From the NCBI GenBank assembly GCA_037355855.1, contig CM074759.1:3410001-3474000 (forward strand): a stretch of DNA of 64,000 nt, written 5' to 3'. The notes beneath the pieces were generated by a model. The model saw nothing but the letters and a program-made list of their open reading frames with translations. It was not told where the DNA came from and did not search any database. The position numbers and the translations under genes were made by a program. Source of the DNA: Pseudo-nitzschia pungens. Its lineage: Eukaryota; Bacillariophyta; Bacillariophyceae; Bacillariales; Bacillariaceae. Numbering within the stretch: position 1 is the stretch's first letter; every line of letters begins with the position of its first letter. Of the stretch, positions 1-12,209 are shown piece by piece.

Positions 1-905
1 ATTTGGTTTAGTTACTTTATCTTTGTTATCTGCTAATTTTAGTGTGGAAATGAGCAAGAGTGACTGCTCCAGATTTTGCAGTTTTTGCTACTAAATTTGA
101 TTTCCACGCGATAACTCGTGTTGTAACTGATTTTGCTTCCAACCATCGTGATGGTGGGAGTTGTTTCTCTCTTTGGTTCCCGGGAATCCTGTGGTTCTCC
201 GGAGTTGTTTCTGTTTTTATTTCGTGGGATTCGATTCCCGTGGTTCTCCGCCGTTGCTTCCCTATTAAGCAATCACCGGGCCGGTCCCATTTCCCGTTAC
301 GAGCGTTTCCCGTGGGATTGGTGGTGTTTGGGTATTCATTATATACCTTTCCGGATATCCGTATATTTCGGTTGTGGTTGGCATCCCCTATTCGGTCTGT
401 CCATCCACTCAGTGTTGGTCCAATTAGTCCACTCACTGAATTATGTGTCACTTTTTCGACACTTATTTTCGATTATTTCTGTTGTCGACCATGGTCCTGC
501 TTAGGTCCTTAGGTGTCTCTGTTGCTGCAGTTGCTCCCTGTAATGGAGCCAACTGTTGCTGGGATTGGTATTCCTTAGTGCTGCAGACACTGGATGTCCT
601 TCTCCCTGTTTGCTTCTATGTGCCTCCATTTTTCGGCAGTTTCCGACGTCGGTCCCCTTTCGGTCGGTCGTTCGGTTGTTTCTGCTCATGGTCTTCAGCA
701 CTCAGCTTGATTTTAAAATCATGCCATACCCCGGGTCTACTAGTGATTAGAATAGTAGTGATATGCAAATTGTGAGCTCTATCAGTTAGTCTATTTGCTA
801 TTGGATTCAGCCGTCTCGAAATCAGCGATTCCAGAGACTCGCTAATCGTATTCTTATTCTTATTCCAGTCCCGGTTGTACTCGTGACTGTATTCCGGTGC
901 ACGGC
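1..905. other. Unassigned left flank
   Basis: No protein domain, LTR pair or similarity to the other elements of the window could be recognised here. Short open frames exist on both strands but have low-complexity translations and no motif. The segment ends abruptly at 905/906, where LINE ORF2 sequence begins in minus orientation in the middle of a codon run. It may be the end of a further unrecognised retroelement or the original target DNA. Confidence 0.4.
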
Positions 906-2339
906 AGAAAGCTTGCAGGCCAACCTTTTCAAAACAGTATGACTGGTGGACACACCCTGTCTCAACTTAACAACACGCCGCCAAAAGTCAATGGTATCAC
1001 GATAGACTTGCAGCTTAGGTGACCATGGAACCAAACCAGCTCTAGTGTGGCAGAGGTTTTGTGCAACAGAGAGCCTGAGAGAGGTAGAGGTTTCATGGAG
1101 TACTTCATATGTGGTGATGAGATCAGTGCGCACAGAAATATCCCCAGACTGAAACTGAGCCAGTAGGTGCTCCAGCTTAGCTTGGAGAGAAAACACTCCA
1201 GCCTTGAGAAAGCAGTGCCTCACTCGCTTGAAATACCGTTGTCGCAGATGAGGGTGGGAGGACTGGAGTTTGGAATGAGAGAATCTCACAGGAGGTGGCA
1301 AATGTTTGCCCATGAGGCTGCGATTACAAACCTCAATCCAGAGCATACGATGGTCAGATTCCATACCATGGGCACCTCCAAAGGGACAATACCCAGCCCT
1401 GAGAACATCAACATTCTCAGAGACCCAAATGGCATCAATTGGTGTTCTGGTAGTGTTGCGGTTGTGAGTGGCAGGAGGAGAAGACGTACTATGAAGGGTA
1501 AGAATGGCATCTCTGAAACCAAGAGCCTTGAGCTCAAAAGACAAGCCATCAGTCCTGACATCAGCATTCTGGTCAATCCCAACAATGACTTGATCACCGG
1601 CACCCAGACAGACTTGAAGGGCAGCAGTTAAATCCCTGTGAAAGAGAATGCATGGATTGGGACTGAAAAGATTTTCAGCGGCTTGAAAGTATCGGTACTG
1701 TTGATTCCAGACTGAGCCAAGATCCCTATCATTTTCAACTGGGCAGTAGGCAGAAAACATGGTGACATTGTAGCCATCCCTGCCCTGAAACTTGACAAAG
1801 GACCATCTGCCAAGACCAGATGGATCAGCTCCATGTGCAACCTTGTGTGAGCTGAACAGCTGGTCAATGGAAAAACCTGTGCCGCCAGGCTGAAGCCAAG
1901 AGCAGGCAGAAGCTTCATGCTTGTTGTTAGCAAGATAGGAAAAACTTGAGGGACTGACATTCTTCATGCGCCGATTGAAAAGATCACAGGGCAGGAGTTT
2001 GGATTCATTCAAACAATGTTCAGCAAAAAGAGCCACACTGGCATTGCTCTTGACAAATTGACGGGCGTTGTGCTTGGACATGGACATAAAGGCAGCTCTG
2101 CGCTGTGGTCCAATGTTTTGGAATGTGATGATGGTGGAGTTAGAGGATGGAGCTTGAGGGAAGGAATGACCAAAACTGTCAGAATCCTTAGCAGCAAGAG
2201 ATTCTCCATGAAGAGTTAATTGGACAAAATGAGGGACAGGGGAAGAGTCGGAGGGGGAAAAGGGAGAAACAGGAGAAGCATTGATGGGATTTGGATTGGA
2301 AGGCATCCCATCACACCTCATACCAGAAGAGCTAACCAT
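906..2339 (-). pseudogene. LINE ORF2, 5' part (APE endonuclease), truncated
   Basis: This is the N-terminal part of LINE ORF2. The chosen start is the ATG at 2339, which overlaps the ORF1 stop as ATGGTTAG; the same arrangement occurs in LINE C at 60027. The protein shows an endonuclease/exonuclease/phosphatase fold: GIDQNAD, then PIDAIWVSE, then ESDHRMLW, the last matching the catalytic SDH box of APE endonucleases that nick the target for TPRT. Homology stops at 906 after residues ACKLS, and the frame continues into unrelated flank until 822. The matching C-terminal part of ORF2 lies in the opposite orientation from 8341. As it stands this fragment cannot make RT. Confidence 0.8.
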
Positions 2340-5300
2340 GATCAGAAGGAAACCGAGTCTGTCGCACGGAAGGAAGAGTTGCCGGAGCTGATTTGGTGGA
2401 GACATTGGCATGGCTCAAATCACTGACACTAGCATCATGACTGGAAGAGAATGCAATTGCAGCAACTCCAAGCCTCAATGCAGATGCTGCATCATCCCCA
2501 CCACCGGCAGCAGGAACTGCAGTTGAGGACTCAGGAGAGGCCACAGGGAGGTCATCAGCCATGGCATCATGGGGAGGGTCAGGAACTTCAGGGGGAACTT
2601 CAGGAGAGATACCAGGGGAGGCATCAGCCTTGGCCACATGGGTAGGATCACCGCCAGGAGGAACAGCACCTGCAGGCGCTGAGGCCTGGACATCAGTGAG
2701 ATTGGAAGTGCCGGTCGCTAAAGTATCCATGGATTGAGAATCATCAAAGCCTCCACCACCACTGTCAGCACGGGCTTGGAGGTTAAAGTGCAAATCCAGA
2801 TCAAAAGTGAGATCAGGAGCAAGGTCAACTGACAAGTCATCATCAACAAGTTCCCAATCTCGTGCATCCCCATCACCAAAAAATGGAAGAGAGTTATCCT
2901 GCATTGGATCTGCAGCAGGTGCAGTTTCCACAACACAATTGACAGCAGCATCCCAATGGTAAGCTTCCATTTCAGTCAAGCACTCAGAAGAGAACCATTG
3001 TCTAACACAAGAACCATACTGAGCTTCCAGAAAAATAGGCAGGAAAGACAACATGGCCGTTGCTTCAGCCTTGGTAGTGATGTTGTACAAAGCAAGAATC
3101 TCGCCTCGGTATGAACTGGTATCAACAGAAAGAAAAAGAGGCCATGACCAATTGTCACGGGTTCTGATGCCCAGAAGCACACTGCGCAGTGTCTTCAAAC
3201 CCAGCCCTTGGCCCAAGTCAACTGGAAGATCAAGATCAACTACCCCCAGAACAGGAGCAGTTTCATGGCTCTCAATAAATTTGGCTTGGCGGTGCTTAGC
3301 CTGGCGAACAGTCTTGAGCTTGGAGGGGGGAAGAGGTCTGTCAGAAGGATTGGTAGCTGTCTCAATAAACTTGTAGAATTTACCATCAGGTAAAGAGGCA
3401 ATGTCTGAAGGTTTGCAACGGTTGAACTGGGCTTTGAGGAGCTTAACAGTTTGGGCGCGCTTTGTTGCATCACATAAAACATGAGCAGCCAGAACCGGAT
3501 TGGGATCAGGAGTTCTGGAGTTGTCAAGGCTGATATTCTTCCTGATAACAGCAATAGGACATGCCTGAAACCTGGGATGAGTCTGAAGCAATTCGTTGTA
3601 GTGGTCAAGATCAAAACTCTGCATGTAAGATCCAAGGAGAAAGCCACAGGTGACAATAACTGGGGCCTGTATGTGGTCATATTTCAGGTCCATATCACGG
3701 TCTCTGAGCCTCTGGAGCAATTGTGCTGAAAAGAGTTTCTCCAGGGAAGCACTGTGTCCCACAAAGAATCGTAGATGAGGAGCAGTTCTACTGCGAAGCC
3801 ATAGCTGAGCAACATACAATTCCAAGGTCTTCCTGTCAGGAAGTGTCGCCCAAAACTTGGTAACAGGCTTGGCCTTGGGGTTGAGCCTGGCTCTTGAGGG
3901 GAAAACATACAACACCAGGCGCTTGTCAACAGTCCATAGAAGATCCAAAGCTTCCTTGAGAGACTTGAGCAGCTCATCATATAGTTCCCCAGGGCGTTGT
4001 GACATCAACCTTGGAAGGGACAGAGTGACATAAGAACTATGAGAACACTTGGTGCCAGCAGTGACATCCACTGGAGCTCTAGAATCACTGGAGCAAACCC
4101 CTCGGCGTTGGAGGAAATGCCCAGCAGAGGAGGCCAAGACAGTAGCATCACCACCACCAGGAAGAAAGGACACTGATTTGGAAGGGGAAGATTTGGAAGT
4201 GGAAGCATCATCAGCCACTGGTGGCGCAGGTGTAGGAGGGCGCTTCTTGAAATGCCAATGAGAACCAAGCACCTGATTGGCTGCCCACCATACTTTGCCT
4301 TCAGTGCTAGGCAAAAGGTTGCCTTCACAATACAGGTCATCAAAACACTCAGGAGACATCTTGACCAAACCAATAAGACATTGCTTCAGAGCCTGGCCAG
4401 GTGGTTGCTTGGTCCAGGCAGGGGCAGAGTCTTGAAAGCAAGCAGAGGCAATAGAAGCCAAGGAAGCTACAGAGGCATTGCGCCAGTCTGGAGTGTCTGG
4501 AAAAACCTGAGCATAAACAGGAGGGATGGCAGTCCGGCAAATATCATGGATGGATTTTTTATCTTTACCCTCCTTCTTGCTGAAAAAGTGTGTGGGGCTT
4601 GGACACCCAGCCCATAACCGGTTACCAGTTGGAGATTTTCGAAAGGCATGAATTGCAGATGGTATAGGAGACTTGCCAGAACAGGGACCCTTACCATAAA
4701 AACACCAGAAGAAGGAAGCGGAATGAGCCCTGTTGGCAGCAGCCAGAGCCGCCTGGCGTTGGGATTGGCGTGCTTGCTGCTGAGAGGGATCAGCTTTCTG
4801 GGCAGAGGAAAAGGCAAGAGTAGATTGCTTGAGGATGGATGAAGCAGGGACCTTGCCTGAGGTCCCAGAGCCCTTTGGTGTGTGTCTGGACGTCTGTTGG
4901 CCTGGCAGCTGGGAGCCTGCCTGGTTGAATCCTGGCTGCTGGGAGCCTGGGGGCCGGGGTCCTGACTGCTGGGATCCCTGCTGCTGGGAGCCCTGCTGCT
5001 GGGAGCCTGAGGACTGGGAGCTTATCAGCTTGGGGTCTGACAGCAAAGTACCTGACGACTGAGAGCCTGACAGAGTACCTGACTGCGGAGGACCTGACTC
5101 CTGGGAGCCTAGCTGAGAAGCTGTTGACAGAGAAGAAGTTTGCAAGGAATCCCCTGGTGCAGAGTCCCCTGGTGCAGATTCCCCTGGTGCAGATTCAGTG
5201 CCAAGCATCTCAACATCAGAGAGCACGCCTGCAGAAGAAGAAGTCTTCAAGGAATCCCCTGGAGCAGGTTCAGTGCCAAGCATATCAACATCAGAAAGCA

Positions 5301-5598
5301 CACCTGCAGATGAGGACACAGAAGAAGATGAAGACATATCATCAACAGAAGACCCAGACATAGAGGATGAAGAGGCTGATGAGGCAGAGGAAGAGGATGA
5401 TCTGGTATCAAGAGTGGGGGAGGGAGTAGTAATAGCAGAGGTGACACTAGAATGTCTTGGAGGGGTCTTTTGCACAAATGGGCGCTTGTTAGACCGAGTC
5501 CCAGAGGCAGACCTAGCAGAAGAAGGAGGTGTGGAAGATCTTTTCTTCCGGGAAGCGGTTTGGGAGGTGGGCCGCCCCTTAGTGAGAGGGGGAGGCAT
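2332..5598 (-). CDS. LINE ORF1 protein (gag-like, uncharacterised)
   Basis: About 1,088 codons are open from an ATG at 5598 (MPPPLTKGRP). The frame is also open upstream into the repeat array, to an ATG at 5847. I prefer 5598 because it follows the array and precedes unique sequence. The N-terminal third is Ser/Gly/Gln-rich with short repeats (SAGVLSDVEMLGTE twice; GSQQQ, GSQQP runs). The middle has a compact Trp/Cys-rich block near FFWCFYGKGPCSGK and KVWWAANQVLGSHWHF, and the C-terminal part is acidic. I see no RRM, CCHC knuckle or coiled coil of known LINE ORF1 types. Position upstream of ORF2 suggests the RNA-binding partner protein, but that is inference. Stop TAG at 2332-2334. Confidence 0.75.
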   Translation of the reverse strand: MPPPLTKGRPTSQTASRKKRSSTPPSSARSASGTRSNKRPFVQKTPPRHSSVTSAITTPSPTLDTRSSSSSASSASSSSMSGSSVDDMSSSSSVSSSAGVLSDVDMLGTEPAPGDSLKTSSSAGVLSDVEMLGTESAPGESAPGDSAPGDSLQTSSLSTASQLGSQESGPPQSGTLSGSQSSGTLLSDPKLISSQSSGSQQQGSQQQGSQQSGPRPPGSQQPGFNQAGSQLPGQQTSRHTPKGSGTSGKVPASSILKQSTLAFSSAQKADPSQQQARQSQRQAALAAANRAHSASFFWCFYGKGPCSGKSPIPSAIHAFRKSPTGNRLWAGCPSPTHFFSKKEGKDKKSIHDICRTAIPPVYAQVFPDTPDWRNASVASLASIASACFQDSAPAWTKQPPGQALKQCLIGLVKMSPECFDDLYCEGNLLPSTEGKVWWAANQVLGSHWHFKKRPPTPAPPVADDASTSKSSPSKSVSFLPGGGDATVLASSAGHFLQRRGVCSSDSRAPVDVTAGTKCSHSSYVTLSLPRLMSQRPGELYDELLKSLKEALDLLWTVDKRLVLYVFPSRARLNPKAKPVTKFWATLPDRKTLELYVAQLWLRSRTAPHLRFFVGHSASLEKLFSAQLLQRLRDRDMDLKYDHIQAPVIVTCGFLLGSYMQSFDLDHYNELLQTHPRFQACPIAVIRKNISLDNSRTPDPNPVLAAHVLCDATKRAQTVKLLKAQFNRCKPSDIASLPDGKFYKFIETATNPSDRPLPPSKLKTVRQAKHRQAKFIESHETAPVLGVVDLDLPVDLGQGLGLKTLRSVLLGIRTRDNWSWPLFLSVDTSSYRGEILALYNITTKAEATAMLSFLPIFLEAQYGSCVRQWFSSECLTEMEAYHWDAAVNCVVETAPAADPMQDNSLPFFGDGDARDWELVDDDLSVDLAPDLTFDLDLHFNLQARADSGGGGFDDSQSMDTLATGTSNLTDVQASAPAGAVPPGGDPTHVAKADASPGISPEVPPEVPDPPHDAMADDLPVASPESSTAVPAAGGGDDAASALRLGVAAIAFSSSHDASVSDLSHANVSTKSAPATLPSVRQTRFPSDHG

Positions 5599-5639
5599 GG
5601 TACCAGAAGTCCTCAGAGACACCAGCTGCGGTTGAGGGC

Positions 5640-6850
5640 AAAGGCCGGGGCAGGAGAAGCACCGGTTGAGATCAAAGCAACAGCTGAAAAGCAGGCAATT
5701 GGGTGTTGGACCAACAGCAGACACGCCTCTTGGATGTGCAAGTGCCAGGTGATGACAAAGGCCGGGGCAGGAGAAGCACCGGTTGATGACAAAGGCCGGG
5801 GCAGGAGAAGCACCGGTTGATGACAAAGGCCGGGGCAGGAGAAGCACCGATTGAGGGCAAACAGCAGCTGAAAAGCAAACAATTGGGTGCTAGACCAACA
5901 GCAGACACGCCTCTTGGAAGTGCAAGTGCCAGGTGATGACAAAGGCCGGGGCAGGAGAAGCACCGGTTGAGGGCAAAGCACCAGCTGAAAAGCAACCTGT
6001 TCGGTGCTGGGGCAAAAGAAGACACGCCGCTTGGAAAAAGTGTCGGGTGATGGCAAAGGCCGGGGCAGGAGAAGCACCGGTTGAGAGCAAAGACCGGGGC
6101 AGGAGAAGCACCGGGTGAGGGCAAACAACAGCCGACAAGCAAGCTGTTGGGTGCTGGAGCAACAGCAGGCACGCCTCTTGGATGTAAAAGTGCCAGGTGA
6201 TGACAAAGGCCGGGGCAGGAGAAGCACCGGTTGAGGGCAAAGCAACAACTGGAAGGCAAATTGGTGGGTGCTGGGGCAACAGCAGACACGCCACTTGGAT
6301 GTAAAAGTGCCAGGTGATGACAAAGGCCGGGGCAGGAGAAGCACCGGGTGAGGGCAAAGCAACAACTGAAAAGCCAATTGGTGGGTGCTGGGGCAACAGC
6401 AGACACTCCACTTGGATGGAAAAGTGCCAGGTGCTGACAGTGGCCGGGGCAGGAGAAGCACCAGTTGAGGGCAAACAACAGCCGAAAAGCAAGCTGTTGG
6501 GTGCTGGAACAACAGCAGTCACACCTCTTGGATGTAAATGTGCCAGGTGATGACAAAAGCCGGGGCAGGAGAAGCACCGGTTGAGGGCAAAGCAACAGCT
6601 GAAAAGCAACCTGTTAGATGCTGGGGCAACAGAAGACACGCCGCTTGGAAAAAGTGTCGGGTGATGACAAAGGCCGGGGCAGGAGAGGCACCGGTTGAGA
6701 GCAAAGACCGGGGCCGGAGAAGCACCGGTTGAGGGCAATTCAACAGTAGAAAACCTCGAGTGGAGTGCAGAAGCAACAACAGACACGCCACCTGGGTGCA
6801 GAAATGCCTGATGATGACAAAGGCCGGGGCAGGAGAAGCACCGGTTGCGG
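5640..6850 (-). repeat. About 116-bp tandem array upstream of LINE ORF1
   Basis: The core GGCCGGGGCAGGAGAAGC (plus strand) recurs at about 5643, 5760, 5794, 5828, 5944, 6059, 6093, 6208, 6324, 6442, 6558, 6672, 6706 and 6822. Most spacings are 114-118 bp. Some units carry an extra 34-bp duplication of the core. On the LINE sense strand all three frames are open over long stretches, giving CFSCPGLC, LLLPRPLSS and GASPAPAF versions of the same DNA. The array lies between 5' UTR and ORF1 and recurs, shorter, in LINE C. Confidence 0.85.
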
Positions 6851-8338
6851 GCAAATGCCAATTGATAGATTGGATGCTGGGAAACAGGGTACAGCAGCAA
6901 CAACAGGTCCAACGTTGGTCTGGACAAGGAAAAACTCCAGGGGAACCAAAAGAAAGGACTGGAGCACTACCAGAAGAGGCACGTTCGAAACCCACAGAGG
7001 TGCTCTGGAGTTACAGAATTTAGAAATTCCAGTAGACCACTGCAAATCGTGTAGAAACAAACTGGCGTGACAAAGACCTTGAACAAAGACCTTGAGCGAG
7101 GCAATTAAACCAGGGAAGCTGCTTGCTTGAAAACAGGGGCTTTAGTAGGAACACTTAGGGACCGGGGGAGATCAATGGCAGGGCACACTTAAAAGGCTCA
7201 GGAGGGAACTTGAAGTTCAAACTCGCGAGTACTTATAAGTGGAAACAGTATCCAGGGGCAATTGGCTTGAAAACAGGGACCTTGAGCGAGACACTTAGGG
7301 ACCAGGGAAGCAGTGGAAACAGTATCCGGGGGCAATTGGCTTGAAAACAAATACCTTGAGCGAGACACTTAGGGACCAGGGAAGCTGCTTGCTTGAAAAC
7401 AGGGGCTTTAGTAGAAACACCTAGGGACCAGAGGGAGGCTTGTGTCTTGAAAACAGTGTCGAACTTGAAGTTCAAGTTGGGGTTGCTTAAGAGCGAAAAC
7501 ACTTAGGGATCAGGGAACTCGCGAACACTTAGGGACCAGGGAAATTGTAGTCTTGAAAACAAGGGGCTGTAGTAGCTGTAGTCTTGGAAACAAGAGTGCA
7601 ATAAGTATAAGGTACTTAAGGATCGGTTGGTCTTGGCTTGAAAACAGGTGTAGTAGGGGGAGCCTTAAGCAAAAACACTTAGGGACTAGGGGGCTTGGCT
7701 AGGAAACAGGGGTACTCTTAAGTGATAAACACTTAAGGAGTGGTGGGCAATTGGCTTGAAAATAAAGGGGAACTGGAAGATATGCTCGCGCGAACTTGCA
7801 GATACTTAGGGATCAGCAAGTAGGAACCTTCTAGAAGGGGGGTGTATATGTGTTCAATCTTGAAGAATGTAGAACGTTAAGTAGGTTCGACCTTGAAGAA
7901 TGTAGAACGTTAAGTGGGTATCACTTAAGGGGCTTGGAAGACTGTATAGCGTTAAATAAAAATATGGCTTGAAAACAGATCAAAAAAAAAAACAAACCGA
8001 GCTCGGAGACAAAGCGGAACTGAAGCAGAGCTGCTGTAGAATTAGTACTGCAGTTGCTGTAGAAAATTATGTGTCCTTGTTTGCTTGTGTTGCTGCCGAA
8101 GCGATCGACCGACCGGCAGAGGAAACAGGCAATCACAGCAACCAAAGGGAGCAAGGAGCAGCCAAACAAACAGCAGAATCAGACAGGGGAGGTCTCTGTT
8201 GGTAGGTGTAGTGCTTGGTTTTGTTGTAGGAGCTTTAGAAGTGAGTGAGATATCAAAGGGGAAAGTTGTGTAGAAATCTACGTGTTTTAAGTACTGGAAC
8301 ATCGGAACGTCGGACAAAATCGCGCGTCGCAAAATTGT
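6851..8338 (-). promoter_or_regulatory. LINE 5' UTR with intact 5' terminus
   Basis: The element begins at 8338 (sense) with ACAATTTTGCGACGCGCGAT, then two direct CCGAYGTTCC motifs. The same start is found at 44098 (LINE C) and, slightly changed, in N copies at 26060, 41812, 46059 and 54007. The rest is made of irregular repeats built around TGTTTTCAAG and CCCTAAGTG, including small hairpins such as CTTAAGTG...CACTTAAG at about 7711-7734. It should carry the internal promoter needed by a LINE, but no promoter motif can be named. Confidence 0.65.
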
Positions 8339-8340
8339 GA

Positions 8341-11300
8341 GTTTGCCCACCTTTGACTATTCAGTGTGTCCAGCTGACAATGCTGCTGCCTGGAAACGCC
8401 AGAGGGAACGCACAGCAAGTGAACCTTCTTGTTTGAGTTTTGCCCACCACAAGGCATTTGCCCTGGATCCCCAGCTGAACAAGTTTGACACTCTCCTGAG
8501 ATCCGTCCCTTTGATTGTTGGCTTCTCTCCTTCTGCTTGGCAGGTCATCACTGATGTTGAGATCTTCAAGAAACCTGGTGAATATAGAGTGGATAAGATG
8601 AGACTCATCCAGTTGATGTCTCCTGAGTTCCAAATCAACAACAAGATGATTGGCAGACGAATTCTTGCCCATGCTGAACGTGCCAATGCCGTGGCTGTTG
8701 ATCAACATGGAAGCAGGAAACACCACAAGGCAATCAACACCTGCCTGAACAAGAAGCTCATATGTGATGTGTTGCGGCAGAAGCGCAGATCCGGTGCTGT
8801 TGCTATGAATGATGCCAAGGGCTGCTATGATAGGATCTCTCATCCGATTGCAGGTCTCACTCTCCAGAGCTTTGGGGTTCCTGCACATGTGTGTGAGGTT
8901 CTTCTGTCTACTTTGCAACTTGCCAAGCACCACATCAAAACTGGTTTTGGTCGGTCAGGTCCTGTGTATGGTGATGAACCTGTTCCTCTCAGTGGTTGTG
9001 GCCAAGGCAATGGTATTGGTCCAACTCTTTGGGCTTTGGTGTCAACAATTGTCTTCCGAATGATGCAACAGGCTGGGCATGGTGTCCATCTTCTCACTTC
9101 ATTGTCACTGCAACTGGTTTCTCTTGTGGGTTTTGCCTTTGTGGATGACACAGATTTGTTTTGTGCTGGCTCTGATTCCTCCACATCTGGTGAGGAATTC
9201 GCTGTTGACTTTCAGGAAGCTCTTGACCGGTGGGCTGGTGGGATTATTGCCATTGGTGGTGCTATTGAACCTGCCAAATCCTTCTGTTATTTGATTGATT
9301 TCAAATGGAGTGGATCCGGTTGGGACTATCGCTCCATTGCTGACATGCCTGGTGACTTCTCAGTTGCTGACAAGAATGGCAATCGAGCTACCCTGGATCG
9401 CTTTGAAGTTGACCATGCTGACAAGACTCTTGGGGTTTTTATCTCCATGGATGGCAATGAGGAAGCACAGATTGCTCACATGAAGTCACAGTCTCAGTCT
9501 TTTGGCTCTCAACTCAGGGCTTCCAAGTGTGAGAAGCGCGCATCCCTCTACACCTTCAAGTATTCTTTCATGAAGTCTGTTGAATACCCCATGCCTGTCA
9601 CGCAACTTGATGAGGCCACTTGGACTAAGATAATTCACCCAGCTCTTGTTCCTGTGCTGAATAAAGCAGGGATGTCACCGACATTTCCCAGACATGTGTT
9701 CTATGGTCCTTCCCTCTATCAAGGCTTTGGTTTCATCCATCCATACCTCCTCCAAGAGTTCAGTCATATTGCCACCCTCTTTCAGGAATCTGTCAGGTCC
9801 TCACAAACTGGTAGGATTCTCAGGCTCACTGCTGAGTCTCTCAGGCTTGAACTTGGACTTCCTCTCCATCTTGGTGTCACACCCTATCATCCCTTTGCTT
9901 CATACGTCACTCCCTGCTGGTACAAACATGTGTGGAAGTTTTTCTCTGTTCACCCTGTGAGCTTGTTTGAAGACTTCCCAGACCTACCACTGTTACGTTC
10001 CAATGACTGTTATCTCATGCAAGCCTTTGTCAACTCTGGCTTCAGAGGTGCTGACTTGTCCCTCTTGAATCACATGCGCATGTCCCTCAAGGCTATTTCC
10101 CTTGCTGACATTTGTACTCCAGATGGGAAAAGACTCTCTCCCATGGCCTTCCAGCTGACATCCTCCAATCACTTGAGGGATCATCTTGACTGGCCTAGAT
10201 GTCCTCCATCCTGGCCTCCAGCAGCACAGCGCTTATGGACTAAGGCTCTTCAGACCTGTTTTCTTCCCCCCTGTCCACCCCCTGCAGCCAGGGCACTGGC
10301 TCCTTCTTTTCATCTTGGGCATTGGCTCTCTCCCCAGACAGCTTCTCTTTGGCCTTGGTTTTTGTCTCCATCCACCAACAGAATATTCTTCAAAACTTCT
10401 ACTGGCTGGATTGTGAGCACCTCCCAGGGCAGGGGCAGATACAGGGTCACTTCTGAACTCATTTCTGACAAACCAGCCTGTGCTGATGTGCTTGTCTGCC
10501 CTGTTATTTGTGGACAAGTTGTACGCGTTGTTGGGTCCTCTGCTTTTGTTTCTGAGCCTCCTGACATGGATCCTCTGGTGTACAATCCATTTGATTCTCT
10601 TCCAGACTCCCCAGTAGATGCCTTTGATGCACTCTGTGCGTCTCCAAGAGTACTTCTCCACAAATATTCCCTACCACAGGTTGGCTGTCAGCACCTTGTT
10701 GATGCTATTGAGAGTGGTACTGCCAGTGCTGTCTGTGATGGTTCATTTGAGCCGGACCTCCTCAGAGGAACTTCTGCTTTCATTATGTCACCCAATACCT
10801 CCACCAAGTCTGCTTCATTGTTCCTCACTGGCTGTAATTTTGTCAGTGGATCCCCTGAGGATCAGTCATCCTATAGGAGTGAACTGGCAGGTATCATTGG
10901 GGTTCTCACCTGTTGCACTGCTCTGGTGAGTATCTTTGATATTGCTTCTGGCTCTATCAACATTGCTCTGGATGGTGACACAGCTCTCAAACAGGCTCAA
11001 GGATCATGGCCATTGGTTATTTCCCAGAAGTCTTTTGATTATGTTTATGTCATCAGAAACATGATTTCTGCCCTGCCAATCTCTGTGCACTTTCAGTGGT
11101 TTCAGGGCCATCAAGCTGGAATCTTTCTTGATTGGTGGGCCCTTCGCAATCATCAGGTTGACAGCATGGCCAAGGCATTTCTCTCTGCCCATAACGCCTC
11201 TGCCCATCACTATCCCAGACTTGTGTTTGAGCCCTGGGCTTTTTCTCTCAATGGAAACAAATGTTCAAGGTTTGATCAGAATGCTTTGCATGTTGCCATT

Positions 11301-12209
11301 TCTGGTCCTCCTCTTCTTCAATATTGGCAGACCCACCATGATATCCCCATTCCACAACCTGTTTTGAGTTCCATCCATTGGTGTGCCCATCTGTCTGCCT
11401 TCAAGCGTCTACCTCCTGGCATGCAAAGGTGGTTTGTCAAGTTTGCTTCTGGATGCATTGGTGTTGGCAACCAACTCCTTCACTACCAGTATCAGGATCA
11501 CTCCAGGTGTCCCTTGTGTGATGCAGACAACGAGAAGGTTTCTCATGTGCTCTCTTGCAAGGATCCTGGGGCTGTCAGGCATAGTCTGTCTGCCTTCACG
11601 GGACCCCTGCAGAAGAGGCTTGAAGTTGAACAAACTGATCCATCATTGGTTGCTGCCATTGTGGATCTTCTCACCAGAGTTCGGAAGGGCCAGAACATTT
11701 ATCCATCATCCTACTCACTTGCAATTGCTTCTGCTGTCAGAGCACAGAGGACTATTGGCTGGCACAACTGGCTTCTGGGTAGGTGGTCTCCTCACTGGTA
11801 TCAAATCCAGGCTGACTACTACTCCCACATTGGAAGCAAGCGCTCTCCCAAACGTTGGGCTACAGCTATCATCCATCAGTTCTTTCTTACCTCCTGGGAT
11901 CTTTGGACCTATAGGAATGAACGACTCCATGGTCCTGGGGGTACCCTTGATGCTGAACAACACCAATCTCTTGATGCTTCCATCACCTCAGAATTGGCAA
12001 TTGGTGCAGCTGGTGCACTTCCCCAGTCACACTCCCTGTTACAAACCCCTTTCCACGTCCTACAAGGTTACACCCTGACTGCCAAGCGGCAGTGGCTTGC
12101 AACCATCCACCTTGCAAGGAAGCAATATGCAGCGCCTGTCCCACCAGTGCAGCCATACCAACAAGAGGCTGCTCTTCTCAGAGCCTGGCTTACTGGACCT
12201 CAGGGTTGA
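8341..12209 (+). CDS. LINE ORF2, 3' part: RT, RNase H, zinc finger
   Basis: An open frame of about 1,289 codons lacks the natural N-terminus because of the inversion junction at 8338/8340; a GTG at the junction is not a real start. RT motifs: AMNDAKGCYDRI (about 8800-8835), LSGCGQGNGIGPTLWAL (about 8988-9040) and FAFVDDTDLF (about 9132-9162, catalytic DD). RNase H: CDGSF (about 10735), YRSELAGI (about 10873), ALDGDTAL (about 10964) and NHQVDSMAK (about 11148) give the D-E-D-D set. Near the C-terminus CPLCDADNEKVSHVLSC (about 11509-11560) forms a CCHC finger of the zf-RVT type. Stop TGA at 12207-12209. No internal stop, so this copy is young. Confidence 0.85.

Noticed and set aside
26..775. 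Several overlapping open frames of 60-150 codons on both strands
   Set aside because: Translations are low-complexity or lack any motif and overlap each other; nothing supports a gene.
5640..6850. Long minus-strand frames with CFSCPGLC repeats as a cysteine-rich host protein
   Set aside because: The repeats occur in the same position in LINE C and in all three frames, so they belong to the LINE leader; kept only as a finding.
8357..8933. Minus-strand frames of 109 and 190 codons opposite LINE ORF2, repeated at 14512 and 62015
   Set aside because: They recur only because the LINE sense strand is conserved; no domain and no start context.
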